A stretch of DNA of 64,000 bases, from assembly GCA_002490315.1 (NCBI GenBank), contig DLKG01000037.1, positions 381 to 64,380 on the forward strand. Direction: 5' to 3'. Below the pieces are notes generated by a model. That model did not search any database and was not told where the DNA came from. It worked only from the letters and a program-made list of their open reading frames with translations. Shown piece by piece: positions 15,935 through 24,641 of this stretch. How positions within the stretch are numbered: position 1 is the first letter of the stretch; every line of letters begins with the position of its first letter. This DNA comes from Prevotella sp. UBA7594. Lineage in GTDB: Bacteria; Bacteroidota; Bacteroidia; Bacteroidales; Bacteroidaceae. Both the position numbers and the translations under genes were made by a program.

Positions 15935-18016
15935 ATGAAAACATTGAACTTCATGAAAGCAAGCCACCTATGCTTCCTTCTCGCCATCTTCCTTAGCCTG
16001 CCGTGCCAAGCGCAGCAGGCTAAGGAAGAGCAACACGTCTCCAGCCAGCCAACGGAGCGGCGTCCTTGGCAGCTTCTCTTTGACCAACTGTGCGACTATG
16101 ACGACATCGAGGACAACAATGCCGAGGACATGTACGAACAGTTGTGTGAACTTGAAGCCTCTCCCGTCGACCTCAACCACGCGACACCCGACGACCTACA
16201 ACGACTCTTCTTCCTCAACGACCACCAACGCGAACAGCTGGCGGAATACGTCGACCGCTACCGTCCGCTGCGCTCCGAAGGCGAATTGTCGCTGATTGAG
16301 TCGCTCGACCCTTTGCGCCTTCAACTGCTGCGCTGCTTCACGGTAGTTGCGGAAGGGGAAGATGCGAAGACGTTTCCTTCTCTAAAGCGCATATTGAAGT
16401 ATGGCAAGCACGAACTCGTGGCAACGGCAAAGATTCCGCTCTACGAGCGTGCAGGCGACCGCAACGGCTATTTGGGCTACAAATACAAACATTGGATAAG
16501 ATACAAGTTCCAATATTCCAACAACGTGAGCCTTGGCTTCACGGGGGCGCAGGACTCCGGGGAACCATTCTTTGCCTCATGCAACAAGACGGGTTACGAC
16601 CATTACGCCTACTGGCTGCTCGTAAGGGACATGGGCAGACTGAAGACGCTCGCGCTCGGACAGTACAAAGTGAGACTCGGACTGGGTCTGGTGGTCAACT
16701 CCGGCTTCACATTCGGCAAAACAGCCTCGGCTGTGCTCTCGCAACCCAACTATGCCCTGACAGCCAACACCTCGCGCTCTGAAGCGTCGTATCTGCAAGG
16801 CGGCGCAGCGACTCTGGCGCTCAGCCGCCACCTCGACGCCACTGTTTTCCTTTCCTACCGCAAGATTGACGCTACGCTCAACGATGACGGCTCTATAAAG
16901 ACCATCCTCCGCACAGGCTACCACCGCACTCAAAGCGAGATAGCCCGGCGCCACAACGCCTCGCAGTTCGCATCGGGCGCAAACATAAGTTGGCGCGACG
17001 GCGGTTTTCATGCCGGACTGACGGCTCTGTTCACATCGTTCAGCCGACGGCTCACGCCCGACGACTCACGCCTCTACCTGCGCTACGCTCCCAATGGGAA
17101 GTCATTCGCCAACGCAAGCCTCAACTACGGATATATCTGCCATCGGCTTACGCTCAACGGCGAGACAGCCGTCAATGACGCCAAGGCGCTCGCCACGCTC
17201 AACACCGTGTCGTGGCAGGCTTCCAACACCCTGTCGCTCACTGCCATACAACGCTACTATTCCTACAAGTACTACTCGCTCTTCAGTTCCTCATTCAGCG
17301 ATGCCGGAAAGACGCAGAACGAAAGCGGCATGTACGCCGGAGCCACATGGCAACCCCTACCGCGACTTTCCTTACTCGCCTATTGCGACTATGCCTACCA
17401 TCCGTGGGCACGCTATCGTGTGTCAACATCCTCCCACTCGCTCGACAACTCCCTACAAGCCACCTACACCTTCAGCCCTTCCCTCTCACTCTCCGCACGC
17501 TATCGTCTGCGCCTCCGTCAAGAAGACTACACGCAAGGCAAACAGCAATCGCCCTCTCTTATCGACAAAACAGAGCATCGCTCACGACTCACGCTCGCCT
17601 ACTCGGGAAAGAGGCTGACGTGCAAGACGCAGGTGGACTTCGCCTACACGACGTTTCCTGCCGGACTAAGCGGCAAGACGAACAGTCTCGGATGGATGGC
17701 TACGCAGTCTGCAGGAGCACAAATAAGCCTTTTCTCAACATATGTCGCCATAGGCTATTTCCACACCGACGACTACAACTCTCGACTCTACTCCTATGAG
17801 CGCGGCACACTGTACAATTTCTCCTCCCACATGTTCTACGGAAACGGTTTGCGCGTGGCTGCCGTCATACGCGCCGACATCGGCAAGAAATTGATGGTCG
17901 TGGCGAAAGCGGCGACCACTAAATATTTCGACCGCGACCACATCTCGTCTTCCTATCAGCAAATCAACTCCTCGGCAATGACCGACATTGATGTGCAGAT
18001 AAAATGGAAATTCTGA
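15935..18016 (+). CDS. Secreted helix-hairpin-helix protein with C-terminal outer-membrane barrel-like region
   Basis: 693 residues, 42 bases after tamB and probably co-transcribed. After a signal peptide (to about residue 27, ...LPCQAQ) comes a ComEA-like helix-hairpin-helix pair at about 70-135 (SPVDLNHATPDDLQRLFFLN, then YRPLRSEGELSLIESLDPLR). Residues about 150-693 are long stretches of alternating aromatic/polar beta strands with Tyr/Ser-rich turns, ending in VQIKWKF; a terminal aromatic after alternating strands is typical of outer-membrane beta-barrels. HhH motifs usually bind DNA without sequence specificity, so DNA binding or uptake at the cell surface is possible but unproven. A structural role with TamB in the envelope is equally open. 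Confidence 0.7.
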   Translation: MKTLNFMKASHLCFLLAIFLSLPCQAQQAKEEQHVSSQPTERRPWQLLFDQLCDYDDIEDNNAEDMYEQLCELEASPVDLNHATPDDLQRLFFLNDHQREQLAEYVDRYRPLRSEGELSLIESLDPLRLQLLRCFTVVAEGEDAKTFPSLKRILKYGKHELVATAKIPLYERAGDRNGYLGYKYKHWIRYKFQYSNNVSLGFTGAQDSGEPFFASCNKTGYDHYAYWLLVRDMGRLKTLALGQYKVRLGLGLVVNSGFTFGKTASAVLSQPNYALTANTSRSEASYLQGGAATLALSRHLDATVFLSYRKIDATLNDDGSIKTILRTGYHRTQSEIARRHNASQFASGANISWRDGGFHAGLTALFTSFSRRLTPDDSRLYLRYAPNGKSFANASLNYGYICHRLTLNGETAVNDAKALATLNTVSWQASNTLSLTAIQRYYSYKYYSLFSSSFSDAGKTQNESGMYAGATWQPLPRLSLLAYCDYAYHPWARYRVSTSSHSLDNSLQATYTFSPSLSLSARYRLRLRQEDYTQGKQQSPSLIDKTEHRSRLTLAYSGKRLTCKTQVDFAYTTFPAGLSGKTNSLGWMATQSAGAQISLFSTYVAIGYFHTDDYNSRLYSYERGTLYNFSSHMFYGNGLRVAAVIRADIGKKLMVVAKAATTKYFDRDHISSSYQQINSSAMTDIDVQIKWKF

Positions 18017-18059
18017 CACCCTAAAAATGGTTTATATTCGAAAATTCAACATGAAAGGC

Positions 18060-18090
18060 TTGGCACGACACCAATTTTTCACTAATTTTG
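18060..18090 (+). promoter_or_regulatory. Promoter of the kdsA-kdsD-PLD operon
   Basis: TTG (18060-18062), 20-base spacer, TAATTTTG (18083-18090). Transcription should begin near 18095. This excludes the in-frame ATG at 18092 and supports ATG 18140 as the kdsA start. Confidence 0.6.
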
Positions 18091-18139
18091 CATGTTAACA
18101 TTAATAAATGTCTTTACAAAATATAAAGTTCACCAACCT

Positions 18140-18898
18140 ATGCAGCCAGTTTTCATAGCCGGTCCCTGCGTGATAGAGTCACAGGAACTTCTAAATACTG
18201 TAGCCGAAGAGCTTGTCAGAATCAATAATAAATTCGGCATAAACATCATCTTCAAAGCGTCGTTCGACAAGGCCAACCGCACGTCGATAAAGTCGTTTCG
18301 CGGTCCGGGACTTGAGAAGGGTCTTGAGATGCTCGCCAATGTGAAGAGCCGCTACGGCTTGCGCCTGCTCACAGACATCCACGAGAGCTATCAGGCGGAA
18401 GCGGCTGGAGAAGTGTGCGACGTACTGCAAATCCCGGCATTCCTCTGCCGGCAGACCGACCTCCTCATAGCTGCCGCAAAGACAGGCAAGACGGTAAACA
18501 TAAAGAAGGCGCAATTTCTCAGCGGAAAGGACATGAGGTACCCCGTCGAGAAAGCCCTCGACGCTGGAGCTAAGGAAGTTTGGCTGACGGAACGCGGCAA
18601 CATCTACGGCTACAACAATCTTGTCGTAGACTTCCGCAACATCCCCGACATGCTTGAGATTACGTCTCGCGTGATAATGGACTGCACCCACAGCGTACAA
18701 CGACCAGGCGCTGGAGGAGGCAAGACGTCGGGCGACAGACGCTTCGTACCGTCGATGGCGATGGCAGCCAAGGCGTTCGGCGCTAACGGCTACTTCTTTG
18801 AGGTACACCCCGACCCCGACAATGCCTTGAGCGACGGTCCCAACATGCTCCGACTTGAAGACCTTGAAGGACTCGTAGGCAAGCTCTGCGACCTTTAA
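18140..18898 (+). CDS. kdsA: 3-deoxy-8-phosphooctulonate (Kdo-8-P) synthase
   Basis: This enzyme condenses phosphoenolpyruvate with arabinose-5-phosphate to Kdo-8-phosphate for LPS inner core synthesis. The 252-residue TIM-barrel contains FKASFDKANR, FRGPGLEKGL, LPAFLCRQTDLL-type (here IPAFLCRQTDLLIAAAKTGK) and GYNNLVVDFR. The metal-ligand set of the metal-dependent class is present: Cys in AGPCVIES, His in DCTHSVQ, Glu in FFEVHPDPD and Asp in NALSDGP, as in the Aquifex enzyme; E. coli has Asn instead of that Cys. The start at 18140 is chosen because the promoter's -7 box ends at 18090. The next gene, kdsD, makes its substrate. Confidence 0.94.
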   Translation: MQPVFIAGPCVIESQELLNTVAEELVRINNKFGINIIFKASFDKANRTSIKSFRGPGLEKGLEMLANVKSRYGLRLLTDIHESYQAEAAGEVCDVLQIPAFLCRQTDLLIAAAKTGKTVNIKKAQFLSGKDMRYPVEKALDAGAKEVWLTERGNIYGYNNLVVDFRNIPDMLEITSRVIMDCTHSVQRPGAGGGKTSGDRRFVPSMAMAAKAFGANGYFFEVHPDPDNALSDGPNMLRLEDLEGLVGKLCDL

Positions 18899-18921
18899 TC
18901 AACCAACAAAACAGAAAGACA

Positions 18922-19896
18922 ATGAACAACATAGCTTCTGAAAGACTGAAACACGTGCGCCAGTACGCCACGCAATGTATAAAGGATGAAGCACAGGCTC
19001 TGCTCAACCTGATTCCTCAACTCGACGAGAACTTCGACAAAGCCGTTGAACTGATGTACAACTGCCACGGTAAGGTAATCGTTACCGGCGTGGGAAAAAG
19101 CGGACATATCGGGGCGAAGATTGCAGCCACACTGTCGAGCACGGGCACTCCGTCGTTCTTTATCAATCCGCTCGACGTCTACCACGGCGACCTCGGCGTT
19201 ATGACAAGTGCCGATGTCGTGATAGCTATCAGCAATTCCGGACAGACCGACGAACTGCTGCGCTTCATCCCGATGGTACTCCACATGAACATCCCCATCA
19301 TCGGCATGAGCGGCAACCCGAAGTCGCTGCTCGCAAAATACTCTACAGCCCACATCAATATCAAAGTGGAGAAAGAGGCGTGCCCGCTCAATTTGGCTCC
19401 CACAAGTTCCACGACGGCAACGCTCGCCATGGGCGATGCCCTCGCCGTGGCTCTGATGGAGGTGCGCGACTTCAAGCCTAAGGACTTCGCACAGTTTCAC
19501 CCCGGAGGCGAACTCGGCAAGCGGCTGCTCACGACAGCAAGCGACGTTATGCGCACTGACGAGCTACCAATCATTGACAAAGACATGAATCTCGGCGACG
19601 CCATCATTCTCGTCAGCAAAGGAAAGCTGGGCATGGGCGTGGCAACGGAGAACGGAAAGGTCATCGGACTCATCACTGACGGCGACATAAGACGTGCCAT
19701 GGAGAAATGGAAGGAATTCTTCTTCGACAAAAAAGTGAGCGACATCATGACGACAACGCCAAAGACTGTGAAGCCAACCACTAAAATCAGTGAGATTCAG
19801 ACCGTAATGAACAAATACAAGATACATTCCGTGCTTGTCGTCGACGACGACCATCATCTGCTGGGCATCGTCGACCACTACCGCTGCATGGTTTAA
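18922..19896 (+). CDS. kdsD: Arabinose-5-phosphate isomerase (SIS + CBS)
   Basis: KdsD/KpsF interconverts ribulose-5-P and arabinose-5-P, the first committed step toward Kdo. The 324-residue protein has a SIS domain (about 40-190) with VIVTGVGKSGHIGAKIAATL, STGTPSFFINPLDVYHGDLG and AISNSGQTDELLR. Two CBS domains (about 205-320) follow. The Ser/His/Lys pattern in the SIS domain is intact. It lies 23 bases downstream of kdsA, giving a compact Kdo-precursor module; kdsB and kdsC are not present here. Confidence 0.93.
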   Translation: MNNIASERLKHVRQYATQCIKDEAQALLNLIPQLDENFDKAVELMYNCHGKVIVTGVGKSGHIGAKIAATLSSTGTPSFFINPLDVYHGDLGVMTSADVVIAISNSGQTDELLRFIPMVLHMNIPIIGMSGNPKSLLAKYSTAHINIKVEKEACPLNLAPTSSTTATLAMGDALAVALMEVRDFKPKDFAQFHPGGELGKRLLTTASDVMRTDELPIIDKDMNLGDAIILVSKGKLGMGVATENGKVIGLITDGDIRRAMEKWKEFFFDKKVSDIMTTTPKTVKPTTKISEIQTVMNKYKIHSVLVVDDDHHLLGIVDHYRCMV

Positions 19897-19915
19897 GCCG
19901 ACATAAGAAAATTAA

Positions 19916-21187
19916 ATGATTCTAAGAACAATACTCATCGCTTTATTCGCCTGTCTGTCTTTTCTTACGGGCGTAAAGGCGCAGACAAGCGACTCGCTAA
20001 TAGTCGACCAACTAAGAAAGGACGGCATAAAATTCTCCACCAACAACAGCGTGACGCTGCTCATGAACGGACAGGAGAAATTCGACGATATGTTTGAGGC
20101 GATACGCCAGGCGCGCAGCAGCGTGCACCTTGAATACTTCAATTTCCGCAATGACTCCATTGCCGGATTGCTTTTCGACATCCTCGCGGAGAAGGTGAAG
20201 GAGGGCGTTGAGGTGAGAGCGTTGTTTGACGGATTCGGAAACGACTCCAACAACCGACCATTACGCAAGCGCCACATCAAGGACATAAGGGCGAAGGGTA
20301 TCGAAATCTACGAGTTCGACCCGATACGCTTCCCGTGGGTCAACCACGTTTTCTGCCGCGACCATCGCAAGATTGTCGTCATCGACGGCAAGATTGCCTA
20401 TACGGGCGGAATGAATGTCGCCGACTACTACATAAAGGGCACAGAACAAGTGGGATCGTGGCGCGATATGCACTGCCGCATTGACGGCGACGAGGTGAAC
20501 ACCTTGCAAGCCATTTTCCTGCGGATGTGGAACAAGACGGCAAAGCAGAATGTGCATGGAGCAAAGTACTACAGAGGATTGCACGGCGGCGATTACTTTA
20601 AAGGGCTAAAGCCCGACACATGCTGCACGGCAGGAAGAAAGATGGTGGGGATAATCAATCGCGAACCGCGCGTAACCAACCGCATCATACGCGACTTCTA
20701 CATCAACGCCATCAACGACGCCAAGGACAGCATAAAGCTCATCAATCCTTACCTGACGCTCAACCACAAGCTGAAGAAGGCTCTAAGGAATGCCGTGAAA
20801 CGCGGAGTGAAGGTAGAGATTATGGTGTCTGAACACAGCGACATACCGCTCACACCCGACTGCGTGTTCTACAACGTACACAAGCTCATGAAGCGCGGAG
20901 TGGACATATACATCTACCGCCCGGGCTTTCACCACACGAAAATCATCATGGTTGACGGACTTTTCTGCACCGTCGGCAGCGCCAATCTCAACGCGCGAAG
21001 CCTCCGCTTCGACTATGAGGAGAACGCTGTCATTATTGATCCGTGCACGACACGTCAACTGAGCGACATGTTCGACCGCGACAAAAACGACAGTTTCCGG
21101 CTCACTCCACAGAAGTGGGACGAGTTCCGCACGGGATGGCAGAAGTTCCGCGGATGGTTTGCCCATCTGCTTGCACCATGGCTCTAA
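19916..21187 (+). CDS. Phospholipase D-family protein, cardiolipin synthase-like
   Basis: 423 residues with an N-terminal signal peptide or anchor (about 1-22, ...FLTGVKAQ) and two HKD motifs: HRKIVVIDGKIAYTGG (about residues 153-168) and HTKIIMVDGLFCTVGSANLN (about 341-360). Two PLD motifs in one chain are typical of bacterial cardiolipin synthases, which join two phosphatidylglycerols or a PG and another alcohol. The signal sequence instead of two strong membrane helices suggests a ClsB/C-like or periplasm-facing enzyme. It is the third gene of the kds unit, 19 bases after kdsD. Confidence 0.85.
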   Translation: MILRTILIALFACLSFLTGVKAQTSDSLIVDQLRKDGIKFSTNNSVTLLMNGQEKFDDMFEAIRQARSSVHLEYFNFRNDSIAGLLFDILAEKVKEGVEVRALFDGFGNDSNNRPLRKRHIKDIRAKGIEIYEFDPIRFPWVNHVFCRDHRKIVVIDGKIAYTGGMNVADYYIKGTEQVGSWRDMHCRIDGDEVNTLQAIFLRMWNKTAKQNVHGAKYYRGLHGGDYFKGLKPDTCCTAGRKMVGIINREPRVTNRIIRDFYINAINDAKDSIKLINPYLTLNHKLKKALRNAVKRGVKVEIMVSEHSDIPLTPDCVFYNVHKLMKRGVDIYIYRPGFHHTKIIMVDGLFCTVGSANLNARSLRFDYEENAVIIDPCTTRQLSDMFDRDKNDSFRLTPQKWDEFRTGWQKFRGWFAHLLAPWL

Positions 21188-21195
21188 GTTTTTTT

Positions 21196-22182
21196 TCAGA
21201 ACGCAAACTCCGCAACAAGCGGCAGATGGTCGCTGAAACCATCGAGCCACCGCGGACCAAGATAATTACGGCGAGGTTGTACCCCGCCGTATTTTTTGTC
21301 CTCAACGAGCAGGAATGTATCGTCATGCACACGACATTCCTTCACATTCTCCAACATACTGCGGCTGACAAGGACATGGTCGAGACTTCGCCATTCACCC
21401 CTATATTTGTACGTTGCCTTGGCGCCATGGCTGCCCGTGGCTTCAGCTGAGACTTCCTTAAAGCCGTTGGAGCACAGCATCATTATGCTCTCCGAAGAAG
21501 AATAGTCGTTGAAATCCCCCGCAACGACAATCTTCGCGTTAGACGACACTGCCCTGATGGAGTCGGCCAAGAGGCGTATCTCCCTTGCAACCACATTGCG
21601 AAAAGGACGCGAGCGCATCTCTCCACCGCGGCGGCTCGGCAGATGGGCAGCAATGACGTGGAGCGTGTCGGAGGAAAGCAGCAAGCCTGAGACATAGAGC
21701 AAGTCGCGCGTTGGCTGCATATTCTTCACGGGAGTGATGCGCACTGAACGCTGATTGATAAGCCTGAAGGAGAACGGCGAGTACATTATTGCCACGTCAA
21801 TGCCACGCTGGTCGGGCGAATTCGTCATGACATACTCGTAACGAGCCGTGCGAAGCAGGGAGCGTTTAGTAAGGTCGCGCATTACGCTGTCGTTCTCCAC
21901 CTCGCACAAAACAACCATGTCGGGAAGCCGCCACACACGTTCACCCGTGTCGTCACCTATATTGTCTTCCCCGGATGCATAGATGAAGTCTCTGCCACAA
22001 GACGTTATGGTTTGACCTACTCTGTTGAGCTTGCGCCAGTACCGCGTACGCGTCCAGTGATAGGAACCATCCGGAAGAAACTCCGTGTCTTGCTTCAGCG
22101 AGTCGTGAACGCAGTCGAAGAGATTCTCACAATTAAGCTCCACGAACGTGAAAATAGAAAGAAGCAACACTGATATTGTCAT
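21196..22182 (-). CDS. Endonuclease/exonuclease/phosphatase (EEP) family protein
   Basis: 328 residues with a signal peptide-like start (MTISVLLLSIFTFVELNCEN). EEP-fold motifs are present: LNCENLFD (Asn/Glu metal ligand), VVLCEVEND (Glu), RGIDVAIMYSP, AAHLPSRRGG, VVAGDFNDYSSSES and SLDHVLVSRSML...SDHLPLVAEF (catalytic Asp-His). Bacteroidetes have several such proteins, described as nucleases or inositol/sphingolipid phosphatases; the substrate cannot be told from sequence. It converges on the phospholipase D gene with only 8 bases between stops. Confidence 0.85.
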   Translation of the reverse strand: MTISVLLLSIFTFVELNCENLFDCVHDSLKQDTEFLPDGSYHWTRTRYWRKLNRVGQTITSCGRDFIYASGEDNIGDDTGERVWRLPDMVVLCEVENDSVMRDLTKRSLLRTARYEYVMTNSPDQRGIDVAIMYSPFSFRLINQRSVRITPVKNMQPTRDLLYVSGLLLSSDTLHVIAAHLPSRRGGEMRSRPFRNVVAREIRLLADSIRAVSSNAKIVVAGDFNDYSSSESIMMLCSNGFKEVSAEATGSHGAKATYKYRGEWRSLDHVLVSRSMLENVKECRVHDDTFLLVEDKKYGGVQPRRNYLGPRWLDGFSDHLPLVAEFAF

Positions 22183-22212
22183 AAGGCCTGTCTAAAAATT
22201 TTACTTCATCAC

Positions 22213-22488
22213 CTAAAATTTGATTTCAATGACGATTTCACCCGTCAGGAGTTTGCGACGATAAGGGTCAAGCTTCGCCCTGACAGTCTCCTCTTCAAGC
22301 AAAGACGCAGCTTCATAATGCACTCGCTCAAGCCTGCGCCTCACACGAAAGAAAAAATCATCGATGGCAACATCTGAGAAGTGCATGAAGTCGGAATCCT
22401 TAAATCTCGGACCCATCTCGCAGAACAGCCGCTTCACTGCGAGCTTTGCTCCCCTGCGGAGGTAAAGACGTAGCAAATAGTTTAACAT
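22213..22488 (-). CDS. Small basic protein of unknown function
   Basis: 91 residues, rich in Arg/Lys and Leu, predicted mostly helical and without a signal peptide. I do not recognise it. Visible features are an amphipathic N-terminus (MLNYLLRLYLRRGAKLAVKR) and an acidic-basic helix (FFFRVRRRLERVHYEAASLL), ending GEIVIEIKF. It shares a strand with the EEP gene 30 bases downstream and probably heads that unit. The -7 box lies only 4 bases before its ATG, so the message may be leaderless. Confidence 0.55.
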   Translation of the reverse strand: MLNYLLRLYLRRGAKLAVKRLFCEMGPRFKDSDFMHFSDVAIDDFFFRVRRRLERVHYEAASLLEEETVRAKLDPYRRKLLTGEIVIEIKF

Positions 22489-22492
22489 TTTG

Positions 22493-22521
22493 CAAAGTTA
22501 AACAATTTAGCCAACTAACAA
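22493..22521 (-). promoter_or_regulatory. Promoter of the 91-residue protein / EEP unit
   Basis: Minus strand TTG (22521-22519), 18-base spacer, TAACTTTG (22500-22493). The start codon begins at 22488, so transcription should start at or next to the ATG. Confidence 0.5.
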
Positions 22522-22576
22522 TCAGAGCATTGTTCATTTTTTCCTATTGTTCGTTTTTCAATTCATTATTTTTTTG

Positions 22577-22584
22577 TACATTTG
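22577..22584 (+). promoter_or_regulatory. -7 element of rlmN
   Basis: TACATTTG matches the consensus exactly and lies 33 bases before the ATG at 22618. It overlaps an in-frame TTG at 22582, which therefore cannot be the translation start. Confidence 0.5.
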
Positions 22585-22617
22585 CAGAAACTCCCCTTTT
22601 TTAACGTAACAAACATC

Positions 22618-23685
22618 ATGACAGAAAATAAGAAAGCGCTGCTTGGCATGTCGCTCTATGAGCTAAAGGAAGTGGCAAAATCTCTTGGAATGCCCGCCTT
22701 CACTGGTGGACAGATGGCAAAATGGCTCTACACGCAGCACGTGAAATCCATCGACGAGATGACCAATATCTCCAAAGCCAACCGCGAACGGCTATCGTCA
22801 GAATACACAATTGGCTGCATGGAGCCAACCGATCAGCAGGTTTCAAAGGACGGCACAATAAAATACCTCTTCCCGACAACATCCGGAAAACACGTTGAAA
22901 CAGTGTTCATTCCCGACCGCGACCGTGCCACGTTGTGCGTGTCGTCGCAGGTGGGATGCAAGATGAACTGCCTCTTTTGCCAAACGGGCAAGCAAGGCTT
23001 TGAGCAGAGTCTCACGGCTGCCGACATACTCAATCAGATATATTCTCTCCCGGAACGCGACCGACTCACCAATATTGTCTTCATGGGACAAGGCGAACCG
23101 ATGGACAATCTCGACAATGTGCTGAAGGTGACGGAGGTACTGACTGCCGACTACGGCTACGCATGGAGCCCTAAGCGCATCACGGTGAGCAGCGTCGGAT
23201 TGCGGAAAAAACTTCAACGTTTCCTCGACGAAAGCGAGTGCCACCTGGCAATAAGCATGCACTCTCCCATTCCTGAGCAGCGCGCGCAGCTTATGCCTGC
23301 CGAAAGAGGAATGTCAATAGCCGAGGTTGTAGACCTCCTGCGCAACTACGACTTCTCCCACCAGAGACGCCTGTCGTTTGAATACATCATGTTCAAGGGC
23401 GTCAACGACACCACGACTCACGCAAGGGAAATCGTGAAACTCGTGCAAGGACTCGACTGCCGCTTCAACTTGATACGCTTCCACCCCATACCCAACGTCG
23501 ACCTGCAAGGCACAGACGACCATCACATCGAGAATTTCCGCGATTACCTAACTAATCATGGCGTGTTCACCACAATCCGTGCAAGCCGCGGACAAGACAT
23601 TTTCGCCGCTTGCGGACTGCTTAGCACGGCAAAGAAGATAGAGGAAGAGCGCCACCGCCGCGAAAAGGAGCAGCGACTGCTTTAG
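22618..23685 (+). CDS. rlmN: Dual-specificity 23S rRNA/tRNA adenosine C2-methyltransferase
   Basis: RlmN is a radical-SAM enzyme that methylates C2 of A2503 in 23S rRNA and A37 in some tRNAs. The 355-residue protein has the 4Fe-4S motif CKMNCLFC (about residues 114-121) just after the substrate-activating Cys region CVSSQVGC. The methyl-carrier Cys is in SRGQDIFAACGLL near the C-terminus. GEPMDN and FHPIPNV are also conserved. The start is set at ATG 22618 because an upstream in-frame TTG lies inside the promoter. It begins a tight run of genes (11 bases to the next). Confidence 0.95.
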   Translation: MTENKKALLGMSLYELKEVAKSLGMPAFTGGQMAKWLYTQHVKSIDEMTNISKANRERLSSEYTIGCMEPTDQQVSKDGTIKYLFPTTSGKHVETVFIPDRDRATLCVSSQVGCKMNCLFCQTGKQGFEQSLTAADILNQIYSLPERDRLTNIVFMGQGEPMDNLDNVLKVTEVLTADYGYAWSPKRITVSSVGLRKKLQRFLDESECHLAISMHSPIPEQRAQLMPAERGMSIAEVVDLLRNYDFSHQRRLSFEYIMFKGVNDTTTHAREIVKLVQGLDCRFNLIRFHPIPNVDLQGTDDHHIENFRDYLTNHGVFTTIRASRGQDIFAACGLLSTAKKIEEERHRREKEQRLL

Positions 23686-23696
23686 AAACCAAGCGT

Positions 23697-24629
23697 ATGA
23701 GGCATAGAAGACAAGCCTTTTTGCTGCTCTTGGCCTTGACCTTGCTCTCGGCATGTCGAGGAGGAAAGAGGACGATGTTGCCAGACAGCGGCGGACGGCC
23801 TTATGAAGTGGTAGTCATTGGCGACGCCGACAGCATGGTATACAATGCCTTGTCAGCAAGCACCGACGCACTGCCACAACACGAACCTATGTTCGACGTC
23901 GAATGTAGAAAACAGATGACAAGTCCGATGCAGCTTGCCCGCAACATTGTCGTTGTAAGCATTGACCGCAAACGCTACAGAAAGACGGAGGTAAGATACA
24001 AACGCAATGTCTACGCTGAGCCTCAAACCATCGTCTACCTCTGTTCACCAACAGCACAGCAACTGCGTAAAGATATGGCTACACACTCTGCTTCAAAGGC
24101 TGTCATCTCCGTGTTGAACAGCAGCGAAATGGCATTAGCCAAAGAACGGCTCGCCGAGAAACACAATCCGAAAATGGAAGAAGAGGTGAGGAGAATGTTC
24201 GGAATAGACATCAGGATTCCTTCTGACATGACCTCAAGCAAGCACGGCAAGAACTTCATCTGGATTTCCAACGACTCGCCGACAGCAATGACCAACATCT
24301 GTATCTACACCTCAACCAACCGTGACAGCGTAATGAAGGCGAACATAAAGGGCGAGACCGACAATATGTACATGACGACCTCCCCCGGCAGCATGACCAC
24401 CCGCATTGAGCGCATCGGTGGCACAAAAGTAACCATCAGCCGCGGACTATGGGAAATGCAAGGCGACGACATGGGCGGTCCATTTGTGTCACACACCATA
24501 AAAGGAGTCGGCAAGCATACGCAGACAGTTGTGGAGGCGTTCATCTACGCTCCCGGAATGAAGAAGCGCAACCTCATGCTGCAAACAGAAGCGGCATTAT
24601 ACACAGCAAGAAAACCATCCGACAAATAA
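23697..24629 (+). CDS. DUF4837-family lipoprotein
   Basis: 310 residues with a lipoprotein signal ending LTLLSAC (Cys near residue 20), then a basic stretch. The rest fits the Bacteroidetes family DUF4837, with YEVVVIGDADSM, VVVSIDRKRYRKTEVRYKRN, NDSPTAMTNICIYTSTN, and RGLWEMQGDDMGGPFVSHTI near the end. Function is unknown; the lipobox places it in the periplasm or outer membrane. It sits between rlmN and the PdxA-like gene (11 and 12 bases), an arrangement I believe is common in Bacteroidales. Confidence 0.85.
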   Translation: MRHRRQAFLLLLALTLLSACRGGKRTMLPDSGGRPYEVVVIGDADSMVYNALSASTDALPQHEPMFDVECRKQMTSPMQLARNIVVVSIDRKRYRKTEVRYKRNVYAEPQTIVYLCSPTAQQLRKDMATHSASKAVISVLNSSEMALAKERLAEKHNPKMEEEVRRMFGIDIRIPSDMTSSKHGKNFIWISNDSPTAMTNICIYTSTNRDSVMKANIKGETDNMYMTTSPGSMTTRIERIGGTKVTISRGLWEMQGDDMGGPFVSHTIKGVGKHTQTVVEAFIYAPGMKKRNLMLQTEAALYTARKPSDK

Positions 24630-24641
24630 ACTTACAATATA

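Noticed and set aside
18060-18075. TTGGCACG resembling a sigma-54 -24 element before kdsA
   Set aside because: No GC pair occurs at the required distance (10 bases after the GG), and a good housekeeping promoter overlaps the same bases.
22582-22617. TTG start for rlmN
   Set aside because: The codon is part of the -7 promoter box, so it would not be in the mRNA.
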